Shown in pieces: positions 8,240 through 16,103 of a stretch of DNA of 64,000 nt. The stretch spans positions 1-64,000 of the forward strand of contig CABHPA010000141.1 of the NCBI GenBank assembly GCA_902168245.1. Direction: 5' to 3'. Position numbers and translations under genes: made by a program. The number at the start of each line of letters is the position of its first letter. Position 1 is the stretch's first letter. The notes below the pieces were generated by a model. That model was not told the origin of the DNA. It ran no database searches and was given only the letters and a program-made list of their open reading frames with translations. Origin of the DNA: Candidatus Melainabacteria bacterium (GTDB lineage: Bacteria; Cyanobacteriota; Vampirovibrionia; Vampirovibrionales; Vampirovibrionaceae).

Positions 8240-9664
8240 TTAACGGCCGCACAACAGGTTGAACAAATCCTGGAACAGCGTGGTTAAATCCGCACCCAGG
8301 GTCGAATAATCGATGCCTCCCGTATTGCCCGATGGAACGGGTGTGGGCTGGAATTGCGCCTGCCCGGTGGGAACCGTGCCGTTGCCCGCCACGCTGAAAG
8401 CCTGCCGTGTATCCAGAATCCCCGCGCCTTCCGCCTGGGGCGGGGCTGCCGTGTTATCCGCCGTAGAGGTGAGGATGTTTTTAATCTGCTGAAATGACAG
8501 GTTGGGATTCTGTTTTTTCAACTCCGCCACCGCTGCGGAAACGGTGGGCGTGGAGAAGGACGTGCCATTCACCGTTTGCCGCCTGCCGTCCAACGTCACC
8601 GGAATATCGGTGCCATCGGCGGACAAGGTGGGTAAAAACTGCCCGCCGCCCCTGGAGGAGAAGTCGGCGGGACGGCCATTGGGCGAATTGTCCGTGGACG
8701 CGGCCACCGAAATGACGTTATCGCTCATGGCCAACAGGTTCAATTCAGAACCGTTTTGAGAAGTATCTTCAAAACCCGGCACATTATGATCGTTACCGGC
8801 GGCCACCACCACCACGGTGCCTTTATCCGCCACCTGCTTAGTGGCCTGCTGCCATTCGGCGATGCCGGTCTGGAAATTCTGCCCCTGGCCGGTATTGGCG
8901 TTAAAGCGATTGTCCACGTACGTGGCGATCGCGTCCTCAATGCGAGTTTTGGCCGGGCTTTGAATGTTCGCGCGAGTCTGCGGGTTGGCGAAATTCGGGT
9001 CGCTGTAATACGCCTGTAAATCGGCGGGGTTAATGCCCAGGCTGCCAGCCAGCTTCATCCCGGTGGCCGGATCGGCGTTTACCGCCGAATCCATTACCGA
9101 CTGGTAAATTCCTTTTTTAGACAGGCCCAAGGACATATTGATTACGTCTGTACCGGGATTCGTCTGCTGGATCTGCTCAATTTTCTGGGCGGCGGTATGG
9201 AAAGTGTCGTAACCGGATTGATCAATATACTGGTTCACCTCGGCCAGGTTGTTGAAAGGAGTCGGCGTATCGTCGCCGGAGGGGGAACGGGTGCTGGTAT
9301 AAAAAGAAAATGTCTGGGTTTGGGCATCCGGCGCAAAATTGTTCAGGGTCTGGCGCACCGCGTCATCATGGCCGTCCCGCCCGCCGGGATTAAACGGATC
9401 ATCCGGGTATACTTCCAGCAGGGCCACCTGCGGCGCGCCGTTATCGGCCACAAGCGGCGTGGCCGCCGAACGAGCAAACAGCGTGTTGCTGGATGAACTG
9501 GCGGAAAAGGTGTCCTGGCTGGGGCCGGCGTTAAACTGCGGCGCCTGAAAATTTGGGCTGGGGCCGCCTGATGGCGCAAAGGCAGGGGCATTGATTGCGT
9601 AGCCCGCCCGGGCAAGCGCCTGAAAAAATTCCGCGAAAAGACGATTGGACGATATACTGCCCAT
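8240..9664 (-). CDS. Subtilisin-like (S8 family) serine protease without a classical signal peptide
   Basis: A 474-residue protein with a subtilase core at about 75-430. Seen motifs are a His region GGRDGHDDAV (H99), INMSLG (175-180), the oxyanion Asn in VVVAAGND (N291), VISVAAS (318-324) and the nucleophile in NGTSFSTP (S369). The Asp position is unusual: the strand that normally carries DTG reads VALLEVYPDD, so E84, D88 or D89 must serve. The first 70 residues are Ala/Pro/Ser/Asn-rich with no hydrophobic signal, so export, if any, uses another route. AGGAGA lies 9 bases before the ATG. The downstream hairpin at 7914-7933 may terminate it. Confidence 0.88.
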   Translation of the reverse strand: MGSISSNRLFAEFFQALARAGYAINAPAFAPSGGPSPNFQAPQFNAGPSQDTFSASSSSNTLFARSAATPLVADNGAPQVALLEVYPDDPFNPGGRDGHDDAVRQTLNNFAPDAQTQTFSFYTSTRSPSGDDTPTPFNNLAEVNQYIDQSGYDTFHTAAQKIEQIQQTNPGTDVINMSLGLSKKGIYQSVMDSAVNADPATGMKLAGSLGINPADLQAYYSDPNFANPQTRANIQSPAKTRIEDAIATYVDNRFNANTGQGQNFQTGIAEWQQATKQVADKGTVVVVAAGNDHNVPGFEDTSQNGSELNLLAMSDNVISVAASTDNSPNGRPADFSSRGGGQFLPTLSADGTDIPVTLDGRRQTVNGTSFSTPTVSAAVAELKKQNPNLSFQQIKNILTSTADNTAAPPQAEGAGILDTRQAFSVAGNGTVPTGQAQFQPTPVPSGNTGGIDYSTLGADLTTLFQDLFNLLCGR

Positions 9665-9883
9665 TTCATGCTCTCCTGAAAAAATGTAAGGACTCGACTA
9701 TGCGCTCTCAGATGGAATGAAGGGGTCGCCAAAGCCGATATAAATGCTTAGCAACTATATATATAAAAACAATCGTTAGGTTGTAATTGCGTCATTCTCG
9801 GTATGGTATTCACAAATATTTTCAGGTAGTCCTTAAAGCTTTCGGCAAGGCAAAAGCCAGCCGTTTCCCTCCCCAAACCCATT

Positions 9884-9912
9884 AAAAAAAACCGGGCTGA
9901 ATCAGCCGCCCG
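9884..9912 (-). terminator. Terminator of the exosortase operon
   Basis: On the minus strand a GC-rich hairpin (CGGG and CCCG outer arms, CTGA/TCAG inner arms) ends in eight T residues. It begins only four bases past the EpsI stop codon. Confidence 0.85.
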
Positions 9913-9915
9913 ATT

Positions 9916-10599
9916 TTAATTCTCCCGCTGGGCAGACTGGTAAAATGCTTTTGCGAACGCTTCCAGCCGCCGCAGTTCCGGTGATTGCAAAATCGGGGTT
10001 TGCGGGTTTTCAACCGGCGTCGCAATTTCAACCAGTTGCCAGACCGGACGCCGCCCGCTCAATTTAAGCCGTAGCGCCTCTGCATACCAGCGCCATCGAT
10101 TTTCCGCGTTCCCGCCCGGCCACTGGTACCACAGCAAGAGATAACTAGCAGCGCCATCCGGCTTTTGGCAACGAATCAAGGTGGCGCGAAGCGGGCCTTT
10201 GGCAGTTGCGATCACCCGCGTGTCGTTTACCTGCGGCCTTGCCCCGGAGGCCAGCAGCGAATCGTAGAAATTGTGCATGGAACTCATGGAATCACTCTGC
10301 AGCAGATTCAGCCAGATTAGCTCCGCATTAGGCCGTGTAGCCTGCGAATGGAGTTTTAAAGGCGAATACACACGGCTAATGAGCCGAGCGGGCGCCAAAA
10401 CCGCCTGTTCGTTATGGAATAACGGCCAATTACGCCCCTGCCAGTCGCCTATCCGTTGAGGAACAGGCAGCGTCAGGCTATCCCGCATTGAGACAGCAGG
10501 CGATTGCATCAGCCACACAATCGCATTCAAAACCAGCAACGTCCCCAGCACCCAGTAGGCCAGCGTTCGAGCTTGCGACTCCGGTTCAGCAGCCTTCAT
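9916..10599 (-). CDS. EpsI-family (DUF3485) exosortase-associated protein
   Basis: A 227-residue protein with one N-terminal membrane segment (about 12-29) and a periplasmic domain. Motifs typical of the EpsI family are visible: RIGDWQG near residue 50, a conserved Tyr in SRVYSP, and LLLWYQWPGG after the middle strand pair. EpsI proteins are found beside or fused to exosortases and are thought to help processing or polymer export, though the mechanism is not settled. It overlaps the exosortase gene by 14 bases, so the two are translationally coupled. A strong terminator follows directly. Confidence 0.82.
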   Translation of the reverse strand: MKAAEPESQARTLAYWVLGTLLVLNAIVWLMQSPAVSMRDSLTLPVPQRIGDWQGRNWPLFHNEQAVLAPARLISRVYSPLKLHSQATRPNAELIWLNLLQSDSMSSMHNFYDSLLASGARPQVNDTRVIATAKGPLRATLIRCQKPDGAASYLLLWYQWPGGNAENRWRWYAEALRLKLSGRRPVWQLVEIATPVENPQTPILQSPELRRLEAFAKAFYQSAQREN

Positions 10600-11482
10600 A
10601 CCAATCGGCCCTGACCGTGCCTTGCGTGAAATCCAGGTGATGGATCATCCAGCCCATCAGCACCACCCCCATTGGAAACAGCGCATAACCCAGGTTGGTA
10701 TGGATGGACATCCCGGCATCCGGCGAGATCCAGTAAGCAACAAAGGCGGTGATCAGCAGCCGAATGGTATTGGTAGCCAGGGCCAACATGGGCGCTCCGG
10801 CAAAAATAACCAGCAACGCCTTTAACGAAACGCGCCCGAAAACCTGCCACAGCAAACCGGCAAACAGGAAGGCAATCCAGGTGTTCAGCCCGCTACAAGC
10901 CACCGTCACCTCATAAGCCTGCCCGTGAATGTAAAAAATATTCCCCTCGCTCTGAATGGGAATCAGCAAACCTGCCAGCGAACTCGCCAAAAACGTGGAG
11001 GCCAGTTGCAAGGGCAGGCTAATGGCCGCCTGCAAGTCCACCGGCAATTGCGGCAACAAAAAAAAGGAAAACAGAAACAGGGGCAATCGCCGGTAAAATG
11101 CCCGAAACCCCAACAAACCCCAGTAAACGCCGCCCAACACAAGCAGGAAACCACTCCAGCACAACACGCGAATGGACAGCAGGGTTCCCAGCAGGTAGGT
11201 CAGAGCGGCCAACAACAACAGCGCAAACCCCATGCGGTTTGGATGGAAGGTTGCCGGTAAATCGGGCCGACACTGCGCCCAGGCCACAGACAGGACGCCC
11301 AGCGTCAGGATCGGCATCATATTTTCCTGCCAGCCCCGATGGCTGAGCGCGGCCAGCCAACTGCCACCGGCTGGAATGGCCAGCCCGGACAGCGCCAGTA
11401 GAATACCAATCGGCAAGAGCCAGCCCTGTGGTTTCAACGGAACCGATTGGGTTGCCTGCAACTCTGTTTGCGCGTTTTCCAT
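10586..11482 (-). CDS. Exosortase/archaeosortase-family transpeptidase
   Basis: A 298-residue membrane protein with about eight helices. The three family catalytic residues are present in order: Cys196 in VACSGLN, Arg241 in NTIRLL and His261 in IHTNLGY. Exosortases cut PEP-CTERM tails from exported proteins at the inner membrane and probably attach the product to a surface molecule. It is the first gene of a two-gene unit with epsI. The only PEP-CTERM-like protein in this window is encoded divergently at 11660-11881, 177 bases away, which makes it the likely substrate. The subtype (XrtA, B and so on) cannot be told by eye. Confidence 0.88.
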   Translation of the reverse strand: MENAQTELQATQSVPLKPQGWLLPIGILLALSGLAIPAGGSWLAALSHRGWQENMMPILTLGVLSVAWAQCRPDLPATFHPNRMGFALLLLAALTYLLGTLLSIRVLCWSGFLLVLGGVYWGLLGFRAFYRRLPLFLFSFFLLPQLPVDLQAAISLPLQLASTFLASSLAGLLIPIQSEGNIFYIHGQAYEVTVACSGLNTWIAFLFAGLLWQVFGRVSLKALLVIFAGAPMLALATNTIRLLITAFVAYWISPDAGMSIHTNLGYALFPMGVVLMGWMIHHLDFTQGTVRADWYEGC

Positions 11483-11659
11483 TCACTCCCAACCCGTTTG
11501 CAGCCAGCGCCAACCATTTTAAAGGCGAGTGGCCGTTTTTAAAAATCAGTCTATAAACCTATTTTACCGTTTGAAACATGGAAAAGGCTTCATGAAGGCA
11601 AAAAATAATGCAATAATCAGTCATCAAAGGGAAAGCACCTAGCGGGAGAACTTGCGCGA

Positions 11660-11881
11660 ATGCGACCAAGAGCTTTGCTAATCCTGTTTTTTGGCTTATT
11701 AATCCTGATTTGCCCTTGCGCCATTGCGAAAGGCCCAAACGGAAACCCCGGCCCCGGCAATCCACCCGGGCCGCCTAGGGCCACGCCCGAACTAGACCCC
11801 GGCAGCCTGAGCATGCTGGCCACCATGGGATACCTGGGATACCAGACCTACCGGGCCAAGTTGGGGCAAAAGCGCCGATAA
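11660..11881 (+). CDS. Miniature exported protein with PEP-CTERM-like tail
   Basis: A 73-residue protein in three parts. First is a signal peptide (MRPR, then a Leu/Ile/Phe-rich core, cleavage after AIA near residue 23). Then comes a Gly/Pro/Asn-rich spacer of about 20 residues (GPNGNPGPGNPPGPP). Last is a C-terminal tail with PELDPGS, a short weakly hydrophobic segment SLSMLATMGYLGY and a basic end RAKLGQKRR. This is the architecture of exosortase substrates (PE/DPGS motif, membrane segment, basic end). The only exosortase in the window lies divergently next door. If both ends are removed, just the collagen-like spacer would remain. The start has GGGAGA about 10 bases upstream. Confidence 0.72.
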   Translation: MRPRALLILFFGLLILICPCAIAKGPNGNPGPGNPPGPPRATPELDPGSLSMLATMGYLGYQTYRAKLGQKRR

Positions 11882-11910
11882 TCAGAAAAATTCTGAGCGC
11901 CAAGGCTTAA

Positions 11911-12312
11911 TTAATGGAACTTGCCCAACAGGCGCTTTAAAAATCCGTGGCTGCGATACTTTAAAATGCTGTTTTCCTGGGAGGTTTGGGCCAGCCGCGC
12001 GCTGAGGGTCTTGATCATGGACACCACAATCGGCGGGGTGGTCGCCAGATACTGATCCATTTCCTCCTTGGGGATAATTTCCACCGTAACCGCCGTTTGC
12101 GCCACTACCGAAGCGGTGCGGAAACCAGTGTCGTCGAAGAGGTACATTTCGCCGAACACCTCGCCGTCAGTCAGCACCGCAATGGGAATCCGCCGGGTGC
12201 CGCCGGTTTCCTTGCAAATCATGACCCGTCCCTCGCGAATCAGGAAGGTCTGCGTCCCATAGGTGCCTTCGGCGATGATGATTTCCCCGGCCTTGTATTC
12301 TTTGACTGTCAT
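11911..12312 (-). CDS. Single-domain cyclic-nucleotide-binding protein
   Basis: A 133-residue protein consisting almost wholly of a Crp-type cNMP-binding beta roll. The phosphate-binding cassette is FGEMYLFDDTGFRTASVV, with the Gly-Glu pair and the Arg that contacts the cyclic phosphate. A C-terminal helix (SARLAQTSQENSILKYR) follows, but no helix-turn-helix is present, so it is not a DNA-binding regulator by itself. It may act by protein contact. It converges with the small PEP-CTERM-like gene (29-base gap). Partner unknown. Confidence 0.85.
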   Translation of the reverse strand: MTVKEYKAGEIIIAEGTYGTQTFLIREGRVMICKETGGTRRIPIAVLTDGEVFGEMYLFDDTGFRTASVVAQTAVTVEIIPKEEMDQYLATTPPIVVSMIKTLSARLAQTSQENSILKYRSHGFLKRLLGKFH

Positions 12313-12633
12313 CAGATGCGCTATCCTCTTGGAATCTCACGTCCTACAAACCTGAAATCAACCTGGAGCGTTCCCTCTGCTCCCGAACCCGTCCCGCACA
12401 TTTGAAGAGAGTTCGGTGATACTTTCGCTCGCCCGAATCATACCTTGCAACAGTTGGCGCAACAGTTGGCAAACCCACCCGGCAGGCAAATGAAATTCGA
12501 AGGTTCCAATCCTATTCTATCCTGTTTATGCCACTTGTGTAGGATGAACTTGTTTTCTGTTACAGAACTGGCGCGAACCAAAAAAGGGGACTGGCTTCCA
12601 CCAGTCCCCTCGCGGCAAGTTTTGGACTGAAGC
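12313..12633. other. Gene-free stretch with a 12-base tandem duplication and the etf terminator
   Basis: CAACAGTTGGCG is repeated back to back at 12448-12470 (last base differs). The minus-strand terminator of etfBA lies at the right end. Nothing else was recognised. Confidence 0.5.
12579..12610 (-). terminator. Terminator of etfBA
   Basis: AGGGGACTGG (12585-12594) pairs perfectly with CCAGTCCCCT (12601-12610) around a six-base loop and is followed on the minus strand by six T residues. It sits 24 bases past the etfA stop. Confidence 0.92.
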
Positions 12634-13650
12634 CTAAACGTGCAATACCAGATTCTGTTCTTTAATGGTGCGAATCAGTTCCGGCACGATTTCCGTCACG
12701 TCGCCCACAATCCCGAAGTCGGAAGACTTGAAGATGGGGGCGCTTTCATCCCGGTTGATGGCGATAATGATCTGGCTGGTGCTCATGCCCACCAGGTGCT
12801 GGATAGCGCCGGAAATGCCCAGGGCAATGTACACCTTGGGGCTGACGGTCTTGCCAGTCTGGCCCACCTGCTCGGAATGGGGACGCCAGCCAGCGTCCAC
12901 CACCGCGCGGGATGCGCCCACCGCGCCACCTAGGGCGGCGGCCAGTTCCTCCACCAAGTGAAAGTTCTCCGGCCCTTTCAGCCCGCGCCCGCCGGATACG
13001 ATGATGTCGGCATCCTCCAGCTTTTTGGCCCCCTTGCTTTCGGCCTGCTCCACGCTCACCCGTTTCACCCGACGCTTCACGGAAGCGAGATCCGGGCTGA
13101 GGGCTTCCACCGTGGCGGCGGCGTTGCCATTGGCCACCGGCTTGGGAAAGGCTTTCTTCTTAACGCTGATCAGTTGCGGGCGCGCGGTGGCGCTCACGCT
13201 GGAAAGCAGGGATTCCGCATAGCAGGAACGGGTGACGTCTACCGCGCCCTGATCGTTGAGATCCAGATCGATGGCGTTGGTAATCAACCCGCCCTGGGTG
13301 CGAATTGCCACGCGGGGCGCGTAATCAGCGGTATCGCCGGAGGCGCTCATCAGCACGATATTGGGCTTGCGTTCGTTAATTGCGCCGGAAAGCGCCGCCG
13401 TATAAGCTTCCACCTGGTATTCGGACAATTCGGGCGATTTCACCGCCAGCACCTGGTTTGCCCCGAACTGCCCAAACTGGGTTTGCGCAGCCATAGTATC
13501 CTGATCGCCCGCGATAATCACCCCGCTCAAGGGTTGCCCCAGCTTGTCGGCCAGCCGACGCGCGGGGGTCATCAGTTCCTGGGTGGTCTCGCTAAGGGTT
13601 CCGTCCGCAGCCAGCTCCGCAACGACCCATACGCCCTGAAATTCGCTCAT
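12634..13650 (-). CDS. etfA: Electron transfer flavoprotein alpha subunit
   Basis: A 338-residue subunit that binds FAD and, with EtfB, carries electrons from acyl-CoA or other flavin dehydrogenases to the quinone pool or to a bifurcating partner. The C-terminal FAD domain is textbook: DIIVSGGRGLKGPENF, GAVGASRAVVDAGW, QVGQTGKTVSPKVYIA, GISGAIQHLVGM, and the terminal INRDESAPIFKSSDFGIVGD. It follows etfB after 63 bases and ends at a strong terminator. No dehydrogenase gene sits alongside, so its electron donor lies elsewhere. Confidence 0.96.
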   Translation of the reverse strand: MSEFQGVWVVAELAADGTLSETTQELMTPARRLADKLGQPLSGVIIAGDQDTMAAQTQFGQFGANQVLAVKSPELSEYQVEAYTAALSGAINERKPNIVLMSASGDTADYAPRVAIRTQGGLITNAIDLDLNDQGAVDVTRSCYAESLLSSVSATARPQLISVKKKAFPKPVANGNAAATVEALSPDLASVKRRVKRVSVEQAESKGAKKLEDADIIVSGGRGLKGPENFHLVEELAAALGGAVGASRAVVDAGWRPHSEQVGQTGKTVSPKVYIALGISGAIQHLVGMSTSQIIIAINRDESAPIFKSSDFGIVGDVTEIVPELIRTIKEQNLVLHV

Positions 13651-13713
13651 TTCAAATTCCTCTTCTGTTCAAAAGCTTTCAATGATTGGAGGTGGTTTGC
13701 CCGAATGAAACGC

Positions 13714-14502
13714 CTACAGCACCTTGGCCTCACGCAGGTGATCGAGCAACTGGTTAATGGCGGCCTTGGCATCGGCCCCGTCCACCACCTTGCCGCCGGA
13801 CTTGGCGGGACGCTGCCAGGTTTTCACCATACGGGTGGCGGAACCGGCCACACCTGCCAAAGCGGGTTCCAGCGCAATGTCCGCCGGGGTTTTCACCGGG
13901 ATTTCGGTCTTGTTGGCCTTCATCACCCCTTTAATGTTGGAGCTGCGCAGTTCATAGTCGCACTTCATCATGCAAATCACGCCGGGCAGTTGCATTTCAT
14001 AGATCTCAATCCCGCGGTCGGATTCCCGAAAGACTGTCAGCGTTTCGCCCTGCAATTCCACGTTCTTGCCAAAGGTCAGGCTTGGTACATCCAGAATTTC
14101 GGCCACTTTCGGCCCGGTTTGCCCGGCGGCGTCATCCAGGGCCATCTGGCCGAAAACCAGCACCCCGAAATCCGGCGCCAGCGCTTGTACCCCTTTGGCC
14201 AACGCATAGGCGTTGGCGGTGCTGTCCCCGTCGTTCAGCGCGGCGTCGGACAGCAGGAACGCCTCATCCGCCCCGGCCGCGATGGCTTTCTTGATAATAT
14301 CCTTGGCATTGGGTGCGCCCAGGGAAATCACGGTAACGGTGGAATCGCCGCCAGCCTGCTCTTTGAGTTTCAGGGCGGTTTCCAGCGCGTATTCGTCGAA
14401 AGGGTTCATCATCATGGGAACACCTTCCATCACCGGCTTGCCGTCGCTGAATTTCAGCTTGGTATTATCCAAAACCTGCTTGATAAAGACCACGATCTTC
14501 AT
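13714..14502 (-). CDS. etfB: Electron transfer flavoprotein beta subunit
   Basis: A 262-residue partner of EtfA, of normal length. The N-terminus MKIVVFIKQVLDNTKLKF and the region MNPFDEYALETALKLKE are conserved in EtfB. The nucleotide-binding part includes GADEAFLLSD and VFGQMALDDAAGQTGPKVAE. It is the first gene of the etfBA operon, with GAGAGGG upstream of its ATG. Whether the ETF is of the bifurcating type cannot be decided from the sequence by eye. Confidence 0.95.
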   Translation of the reverse strand: MKIVVFIKQVLDNTKLKFSDGKPVMEGVPMMMNPFDEYALETALKLKEQAGGDSTVTVISLGAPNAKDIIKKAIAAGADEAFLLSDAALNDGDSTANAYALAKGVQALAPDFGVLVFGQMALDDAAGQTGPKVAEILDVPSLTFGKNVELQGETLTVFRESDRGIEIYEMQLPGVICMMKCDYELRSSNIKGVMKANKTEIPVKTPADIALEPALAGVAGSATRMVKTWQRPAKSGGKVVDGADAKAAINQLLDHLREAKVL

Positions 14503-14879
14503 GGTAAACCCTCTCTTTTAAATTGTTGTCATCCCTCTTTCACGCACACTCGCTTCAGCAGCATATCCATTCCGGGTTCGAGTCCTGGTTCGGGGCATGG
14601 CTTGAGACCGACTGTGCAGCGCATGAGGCCACTTTTACAGTTTCTCCTAAACTACTCTAGAGGAAAGGCAGGGCTTTCGCAAGGCAGGCCGTCGGATGAA
14701 ATCAACGAGCGTGGTTACCTGTCAAAAATATTTTCAAAAGCCCAGGCTGAGAACCAGCCAAGTTGATTAGTATCCTTTACATCCCATCAATTAAGTGTTT
14801 TAACTCTATTTCTATTCTGGAATCCTTACGAGGGGTACTAGGGGTAATCAGTCAAATTTATTCGAGGGAACTTATTCTT
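14503..14879. other. Gene-free stretch between etfB and an unknown gene
   Basis: This holds the promoter region of etfBA on the minus strand. CCGGG-TTCGAGT-CCTGG (14572-14588) has the exact shape of a tRNA T arm, but no matching acceptor, D or anticodon arm surrounds it. The stretch before 14880 is AT-rich and may contain the promoter of the rightward gene. Confidence 0.4.
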
Positions 14880-15443
14880 ATGATGATCACGTCATCGGCT
14901 TTTAATGCGGCCCAGGCCAAAAACCGTCCACAGGCGGCGCCCAGCCATGCCCCCGGCATGTTGTTTAAAGGGTCGCCTGCCAAAGATCAATATACCGGCG
15001 CCAAGGTTTACCCTTTCAGCACAGTTCTAAACCTCCGCGAGAAAGGTAAGCATGATTTGGCGAGCGAATTGGTTAGGGACATGAGGGGTAACGATAAGAG
15101 CGATGCACCCGAAGAATCCAAAGTAGGGTTCTTAACCTTGCAGCAATGGAGCGACTGGGGAAAACGTCTGGGGTTATTCCCTCCCAAAACCGAAGAAGCA
15201 CAAATACTTAAAGCGGATACGGAGGCTAGCGCCACTTCAGTCAAGGATTTTTCAGGGGCGCTGAAAGCCGCTGAACCCACACCAACTCAGCCTGAAGAAC
15301 CTCCAACCCCCAAAAGCACGACACGTTCCCTAACAGGCTCCAGCCAGTCGACAACGAGAAGGAAAATAACCTTTGGGCCTCTTCTGCAACCGACCATCGA
15401 TGCCCTAAAAAGAAGAAAAGATAGAGGCGATTCCACGCACTAA
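14880..15443 (+). CDS. Unknown 187-residue Pro/Ser/Thr/Lys-rich protein
   Basis: Begins MMITSSAFNAAQAKNRPQAA. It has no membrane segment, an N-terminal region with MLFKGSPAK, a more ordered middle (about 45-110) with VLNLREKGKHDLASELVRDM, and a disordered Pro/Thr/Ser-rich, basic C-terminus. The ATG at 14880 is preferred over an upstream in-frame start because GAGGGA lies 11 bases before it and the upstream part is AT-rich and non-coding in character. Family not recognised. It is monocistronic, flanked by long spacers, and followed by two hairpins. The disordered Lys/Ser/Thr-rich character would fit a secreted or surface-acting protein, but nothing proves that. Confidence 0.6.
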   Translation: MMITSSAFNAAQAKNRPQAAPSHAPGMLFKGSPAKDQYTGAKVYPFSTVLNLREKGKHDLASELVRDMRGNDKSDAPEESKVGFLTLQQWSDWGKRLGLFPPKTEEAQILKADTEASATSVKDFSGALKAAEPTPTQPEEPPTPKSTTRSLTGSSQSTTRRKITFGPLLQPTIDALKRRKDRGDSTH

Positions 15444-15448
15444 TGGGT

Positions 15449-15531
15449 ATGAACGCAATGCGTCCAATGGCGTTCATGCCGCAATAATTTCTAATGGGCT
15501 GGCAGCCAAGGAAATTCCTGGGCTGCCAGCC
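15449..15531. other. Two consecutive strong hairpins
   Basis: ATGAACGC (15449-15456) pairs with GCGTTCAT (15470-15477), and GGCTGGCAGCC (15497-15507) pairs perfectly with GGCTGCCAGCC (15521-15531). Neither is followed by a T run on the plus strand. They lie just past the stop at 15443 and may stabilise the 3' end of that mRNA or be part of an untranslated RNA. Confidence 0.6.
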
Positions 15532-15741
15532 GATCCAGTTTGTCTAAAAAAGCCAATTTTAAAGTGAGAATATAACGCTCAGGTGGGGAAATAACAGCCA
15601 TGTTCAATTCATGCTTCAGCATCTCCAATCAGCCTGCGCTCAATTTTCAGCGGAATCCGCCACGCGCAAACATCCATCGCCAACCAATCAATCTACCACT
15701 GCCGAAACCGGAGATGTTTCATCCCTGCTTCAGTGGGAGCA

Positions 15742-15938
15742 ATGACGCCCCCACTTACAAGCGCGGGCTGGAAGGGGGGGATGGATTTTACCCGCATTTC
15801 CAATGTGAATCCAGCTTCCGCCTCGCTGACGTATCGCGGGTATGATATTCGCGATCTGGCAATAACCGACTGTACCGCCCCAAGGCGGATTACCGGGGCG
15901 AAAAAGGGCTTGCTTATATTGAGCTGACCCAGCATTAA
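15742..15938 (+). pseudogene. gltA: Citrate synthase remnant with large internal deletion
   Basis: Two pieces of citrate synthase are abutted. The N-terminal piece, in the frame of the ATG at 15742, reads FTRISNVNPASASLTYRGYDIRDLA. The last part of this is the family's conserved LTYRGYDIRDLA. Between runs of five C (about 15748-15752) and seven G (15774-15780), the expected TYKRGLEG lies in another frame, so two small compensating indels are present. From 15861 a third frame reads NNRLYRPKADYRGEKGLAYI and then ELTQH and a stop at 15936-15938, which matches the C-terminal end (NNRLxRPxAxY) of citrate synthases. Some 350 residues are missing between. It cannot encode an enzyme. Confidence 0.8.
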
Positions 15939-16056
15939 GAATTTTAAAGGATGAGGATGCAAAATACCGTATGGAAGCCAGCCGTTCCAATCGGTTAAAA
16001 AGACTGAGCTGAGCTATTTTACAACGCATACACCACTCTTTTCTTTCTCTTCAAAA

Positions 16057-16079
16057 TCAGTCATACTATTGATGACTGA
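16057..16079. promoter_or_regulatory. Perfect inverted repeat upstream of the PAS sensor
   Basis: TCAGTCAT and ATGACTGA are separated by seven bases, ending 24 bases before the start codon of the PAS protein. A CATACT that could be a -10 box lies inside. It may be an operator or a leader hairpin. Confidence 0.45.
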
Positions 16080-16103
16080 AAGGCCGTTTCGGGGGAGGGT
16101 CTG

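Noticed and set aside
14572-14588. tRNA T-arm-like sequence CCGGGTTCGAGTCCTGG
   Set aside because: The T arm is perfect, but no acceptor partner, D arm or anticodon arm could be found around it, so it is not called a tRNA; it could be chance or a degraded 3' fragment.
12958-14766. Long plus-strand reading frame of about 600 codons opposite etfBA
   Set aside because: Lies antisense to two unmistakable genes, with His/Gly/Arg-rich composition typical of a mirror frame.
15774-15780. G7 run treated as a simple sequencing error in an intact small gene
   Set aside because: Correcting it does not restore citrate synthase, because most of the gene is deleted and the C-terminal piece is in a third frame.
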